The notes beneath the pieces are model-generated. The model did not search any database. It worked only from the letters and a program-made list of their open reading frames with translations, and was not told where the DNA came from. 64,000 nt of DNA. Origin: Nocardia mexicana NBRC 108244 (GTDB taxonomy: Bacteria; Actinomycetota; Actinomycetes; Mycobacteriales; Mycobacteriaceae). This document shows, one piece after another, positions 60,878 through 64,000 of this stretch. The position numbers and the translations under genes are program-made. Every line of letters begins with the position of its first letter. Within the stretch, counting starts at the first letter, position 1. The stretch spans positions 1 through 64,000 of the forward strand of contig NZ_BDBV01000029.1 of the NCBI RefSeq assembly GCF_001613165.1. The letters are read 5' to 3'.

Positions 60878-61861
60878 TTACGGTCGCGGTGCGACCAGCG
60901 CGCCGATATCCGCCATATGCACGTCGGAGATCTTGTTCCTGGTCTTCGGGTCGTTCGCGAACTCACCGGCGCCGGATTCGAAGACGAGATAGGCGGTGTT
61001 TCCGAGCCCGGCGATTCCCTCGGGCATGCTGGGTGTGCGGAAGCACTGCACGGTGTTCGGCGCGATCGTCCGTTCACCGTGCGCGGCAACGTAGATGTTG
61101 CCCCGTTTCGTCCGGCCGTACGAGGAGCTGAACACGAAATTCTTCTCGGTGACCAGCAGCCCCTGTGTGCTCCGCGGAACCTGGTAGTCCTCCTCGTGCA
61201 GCAGCGCGCCGTCGGCGCCCACGCCGTACCGCGCCATCGTGCCCGGCTTGTCCTTGTCGAAGGTTCCGGCATAGAGCTTGTCCCCGAATCCGGACAGGAA
61301 CGACGACCCGGCGACCTCCAGCGATCCGGTGTGCTCGAGGTTTCCGCGCCGGGGCAGTTCTTCCCGTAAACGCTGCTGCGAGAACCGAAGTACTCGATTC
61401 TGCCCGCCCGACACGTACACCCACCCGTTGCCGGTGACCCCGATCCCGCCCGCATGCGTCGCCTCGATGGTGACCACGCCGACCGTCTCGTACGTCCGGA
61501 GGTCGATTCCCGCGATATGGGCGGGGCCGTTCCCCGGTCCATGCTGGGTGACCAGCAGCAGGTCGTTTCCCTGCCCGTCCCAGTTACCCCAGGTCGCGGC
61601 GCCCTGCGGAACGTAGCTGCCCAGGTCGGGCAGCGGCTTTCCGGTTCCGCGCGTGAATACCGCGTCGTACGCGGTGCCGCCGGATTCACCGGGATAGAAG
61701 TGGTGGGCCTGCGGGTCGATATCCTTGCGACACTGGATATTCGGCCCGTCGTCGGTGTCTCCATCCTGCGCCGCACTCACACCGGACGAACCGGTGATCA
61801 CCGTCGCCACGACCGCGGCGACCATCGCGCCCCGGCCCGCCGCCCGCATCCGGATGATCAT
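60878..61861 (-). CDS. Secreted beta-propeller-like protein, unknown function
   Basis: A 327-residue protein with a signal peptide (AAGRGAMVAAVVATVITGSSGVSAA). The mature part reads as repeated strand blocks such as NDLLLVTQHG, HIAGIDLRTYETVGVVTIE, GIGVTGNGWVYVSGG, SSFLSGFGDKLYAGTFD and GLLVTEKNFVFSSSYGR, the pattern of a six- or seven-bladed propeller. No catalytic motif is recognised. ATG 61861 has GGGGAG three bases upstream. It is convergent with the CHAP gene, 42 bases apart. Confidence 0.7.
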   Translation of the reverse strand: MIIRMRAAGRGAMVAAVVATVITGSSGVSAAQDGDTDDGPNIQCRKDIDPQAHHFYPGESGGTAYDAVFTRGTGKPLPDLGSYVPQGAATWGNWDGQGNDLLLVTQHGPGNGPAHIAGIDLRTYETVGVVTIEATHAGGIGVTGNGWVYVSGGQNRVLRFSQQRLREELPRRGNLEHTGSLEVAGSSFLSGFGDKLYAGTFDKDKPGTMARYGVGADGALLHEEDYQVPRSTQGLLVTEKNFVFSSSYGRTKRGNIYVAAHGERTIAPNTVQCFRTPSMPEGIAGLGNTAYLVFESGAGEFANDPKTRNKISDVHMADIGALVAPRP

Positions 61862-62083
61862 TCGCTCCCCACTGTCACTCTCCGTCCTCGGCCGGGACAG
61901 TGTCTCACAGCCCCGGCTGCGAACGCCTTGCGCCGAATCCCCCACCCCGTGCTAATCTTCGCCCCGTGACTGCCGGGTCGGCTACCAGCCGCACACAGAT
62001 GGGCAACCCGGCCGCGCGTTGAGCGCGGCGCGGGCGAGAGGACCGCCCCTCCGACGCATCCCGTTCACTTCTCGGGACTGCGG

Positions 62084-62093
62084 AAGGAGGTGA
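62084..62093 (+). promoter_or_regulatory. Ten-base Shine-Dalgarno AAGGAGGTGA before the S1-domain gene
   Basis: This matches the 3' end of 16S rRNA (complement of CACCTCCTT) without a mismatch over nine or more bases and lies eight bases from ATG 62099. Such long complementarity is rare in this window and predicts very strong initiation or translational control. Confidence 0.8.
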
Positions 62094-62098
62094 AATAC

Positions 62099-62347
62099 AT
62101 GTCCCACGAATCCATTTCGCCGCGCGAGTGGCAGGCGTTCCGCACTGCCCACGATCGCGGCGCGGTGCTCGACGCGTCCGTCGTATCGCTCGTGCCGTTC
62201 GGCGCGTTCCTCGAGGTCGCGCCGGGAATCCATGGGCTGCTGCACAAGTCGCAGTGGCAGCGGGATCCGCTGGTCGGATCCACGCTGTCGGTACGGATTC
62301 TCGACATCGATGACGAGCGACAGCGCGTGAGTCTCGATCACGCGTGA
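62099..62347 (+). CDS. Small single S1 RNA-binding domain protein
   Basis: An 82-residue protein that is almost entirely one S1/OB-fold domain: GAVLDASVVSLVPFGAFLEVAPGIHGLLHKSQW, then GSTLSVRILDIDDERQRVSLDH. This is the RNA-binding surface pattern of ribosomal protein S1 and PNPase. ATG 62099 is fixed by a perfect ribosome site; the GTG at 62090 overlaps that site. A 150-base GC-rich leader upstream can fold. It may be a translation- or decay-associated factor. Confidence 0.85.
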   Translation: MSHESISPREWQAFRTAHDRGAVLDASVVSLVPFGAFLEVAPGIHGLLHKSQWQRDPLVGSTLSVRILDIDDERQRVSLDHA

Positions 62348-62444
62348 TCGAATCCGCACACGCGCGGTGAATACGGGTGTGGGGCTGGAATCCGGCCAGC
62401 CCCACACCGCTCGAGCGTATCGCGCCGTCGAATCCGGCCCGCCC

Positions 62445-63278
62445 TCAGGCGACCTCGAGGAACCGCTGCACCGAGCGCGACGGCGCGGGCTTGGTCCGCC
62501 AGACCAGGTAGATGCGCGACGGCGGCGCGTCGGCCACATCGACATAGGCCACGCCCGGATGCGGTGCGCGCGTACGGGCCAGTTCGGGCACCCCGCCGAT
62601 ACCGCGCCCGGCGGCCACCAGCTCGAGCCATTCGTCGAAATTCGTGCAGGTGACGATCTCCCGCGCGGGATCCGGCTCCGGCCAGGAGTTTTCGTCGATG
62701 GTCCCGGATACCGTGTTGACCACCAAGGGATATCCCGCCAGGTCCCGCCAGCACAGATCGGTCGCACCGGCCAGCGGCGACGCGGTGGATACCGCCAGCA
62801 CCCGGCGCTCGGTGCCGATGGTGCGCGCGGCCATATTCTTCGGCAGCCGAATATCCTTGCGGTACAGGGCGATATCGATGGTCCCGGCCGCCAGGGCGGC
62901 GATCGGGTCGTCGACGCGATGAATCTCCACGTGCCCACCGACCGATTCGAACCGGGTTCGCGCGGCGCCGAACCACCCGTCGGGCAGCAGCCACGCGAAC
63001 CCCACCGCCACCCCGGAGCGCAGCTGCAGGTCCGCCACCACCGAGTCGAGGTCGGCGAGTATGCGGCGCGCGTGGGTCAGAAATTCCCTCCCCTCCCCGG
63101 TCACCTCGAAGCGCCGCGGCGTGCGATCGATCAGGCGGCAGTCCAGAATGCGCTCGAGCTGCTGGATCGTGCGCGACAGCGACGGCTGCGCCAGGTGCAG
63201 CCGCTGCGCGGCGCGGGTGTAGTTCCGCTCCTCGCACAGCACGGCGAAGGCGCGCAGATGCCGCAGCTCCAGTTCCAT
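62445..63278 (-). CDS. LysR family transcriptional regulator
   Basis: A 277-residue regulator. The N-terminal winged helix is LRHLRAFAVLCEERNYTRAAQRLHLAQPSLSRTIQQLE, followed by RLIDRTPRRFEVTGEGREFL. The C-terminal part is a two-lobed effector domain. It is divergent from the MFS gene at 63348, the usual layout for a LysR activator with its target. The co-inducer is unknown. Confidence 0.93.
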   Translation of the reverse strand: MELELRHLRAFAVLCEERNYTRAAQRLHLAQPSLSRTIQQLERILDCRLIDRTPRRFEVTGEGREFLTHARRILADLDSVVADLQLRSGVAVGFAWLLPDGWFGAARTRFESVGGHVEIHRVDDPIAALAAGTIDIALYRKDIRLPKNMAARTIGTERRVLAVSTASPLAGATDLCWRDLAGYPLVVNTVSGTIDENSWPEPDPAREIVTCTNFDEWLELVAAGRGIGGVPELARTRAPHPGVAYVDVADAPPSRIYLVWRTKPAPSRSVQRFLEVA

Positions 63279-63347
63279 GCGTCCAGCGTATACATGGTGC
63301 GCAGAAAGCATTTCACCGGATCGATCGCGACCCTTACCGTCGATACG

Positions 63348-64000
63348 GTGACAATCGCAGCACCTCGACAGCAGAGCCTGGCCCCCGCGCTGCGGGCGGC
63401 CGCCGGTCTGGCGGCGGCGATGGGGATCGGCCGCTTCGCCTACACCCCGCTGATGCCGGTGATGATCGACGCCGGGCGGATGGACGCGCACGCCGGTGCG
63501 GTCGTCGCGGCCGCCAACTACGCGGGCTACCTGCTCGGCGCCGTACTCCTGGCACGCCGCCCGGAATGGAACAGCCGCAACCTGTTTCGGCTCGCGGCGG
63601 CCGTGCTGGTGGCCAGCGAGGCGCTGATGGCCTGGCCCGCGCCCACCGCGGTGCCGGTGGTGCTGCGCCTGCTCGCCGGGGTCGCCAGCGCGATCGTGTT
63701 CATCGGCTGCGCCGGTATCGCGGCACGACACGAAAACCGCAGGCGCGCGGCGGGTATCGCGTTCTCCGGGGTCGGCTGCGGAATCGCGCTCACCGGACTG
63801 CTCGCCCTCGCGGCCCGTCCGATCGCCTCCTGGCAGGCGATGTGGCTCGGTGCCGCCGTCCTGACCGCGCTGTTGCTGTTGCCCGCGCTGCGGCTCGATA
63901 TCGTTCCGGGCGCCCGCGCCGTGGCGACCGCGGCCCGTTCGCTGCGCGCGTGGCGGGCGCTGCTGGTGTCCTATTTCCTGGAGGGCCTGGGCTATATCGT
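63348..64000 (+). CDS. YbfB/YjiJ-family MFS transporter, 3' truncated by window end
   Basis: An open frame from GTG 63348 runs off the window with about 217 residues. The N-terminus AAAGLAAAMGIGRFAYTPLMPVMIDAG is the signature of the YbfB/YjiJ MFS family, and about six membrane segments follow. A likely cytoplasmic loop is AARHENRRRAAGIAFSGVGCG. It is divergent from the LysR gene, which likely controls it. Substrate is unknown. Confidence 0.85.
   Translation, partial: MTIAAPRQQSLAPALRAAAGLAAAMGIGRFAYTPLMPVMIDAGRMDAHAGAVVAAANYAGYLLGAVLLARRPEWNSRNLFRLAAAVLVASEALMAWPAPTAVPVVLRLLAGVASAIVFIGCAGIAARHENRRRAAGIAFSGVGCGIALTGLLALAARPIASWQAMWLGAAVLTALLLLPALRLDIVPGARAVATAARSLRAWRALLVSYFLEGLGYI

Overview
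The window is high-GC (about 70%) actinobacterial DNA, most likely from a Nocardia or a close mycolic-acid-containing relative. This is inferred from gene content: F420-type LLM oxidoreductase, zwf-opcA pairing, a KstR-type operator, WYL, TetR and MarR regulators, and many GTG starts with GTGA/ATGA overlaps. No rRNA, tRNA, CRISPR array or insertion sequence was recognised.

Left part (1-17.5 kb): the 3' end of a condensin-like SMC ATPase of the Wadjet-associated family, then a TetR/MFS pair with an operator. A tightly overlapped five-gene operon follows (permease, FMN L-2-hydroxyacid oxidase, RidA, methyltransferase, FAD D-2-hydroxyacid dehydrogenase). After it come a degenerate phosphotransferase, a WYL regulator, a VanY-type peptidase, a Tat-exported berberine-bridge-type oxidase and a class I fumarase.

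Middle (17.5-31.5 kb): a MarR gene with a coupled leader peptide, then a complete stressosome-to-phosphatase chain (rsbR, rsbS, rsbT, rsbX, an RsbU-PAS-GAF-PP2C-HATPase fusion, and an anti-anti-sigma STAS protein) behind a SigF/SigB-type promoter. Next is a folate one-carbon neighbourhood: an FchA-like cyclohydrolase, and a FolD that lacks the lysine needed for cyclohydrolase activity. An F420-type oxidoreductase, an L,D-transpeptidase and several housekeeping-like genes surround them.

Right-middle (31.6-48 kb): a terpene synthase paired with a C-methyltransferase, an MFS transporter with a 21-bp operator, mug, ctaA, an FmdB-type zinc ribbon, a secreted PheC-like protein, qor, and a TetR/flavin monooxygenase pair with a doubled operator. 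An accessory block follows, made of a NERD-like membrane protein, an anchored periplasmic-binding-fold protein, an HSPA12-like Hsp70 and an unknown protein.

Right part (48-64 kb): ctaB diverges from the pentose phosphate operon tkt-tal-zwf-opcA-pgl. Beyond it lie small enzymes, a KstR-box-controlled hydrolase/SDR pair, a lower-GC CHAP-domain protein, a secreted propeller-like protein, an S1-domain protein with a perfect Shine-Dalgarno, and a LysR/MFS pair cut by the window end. Short GC-rich repeats sit in several gaps between convergent genes and may act as terminators.
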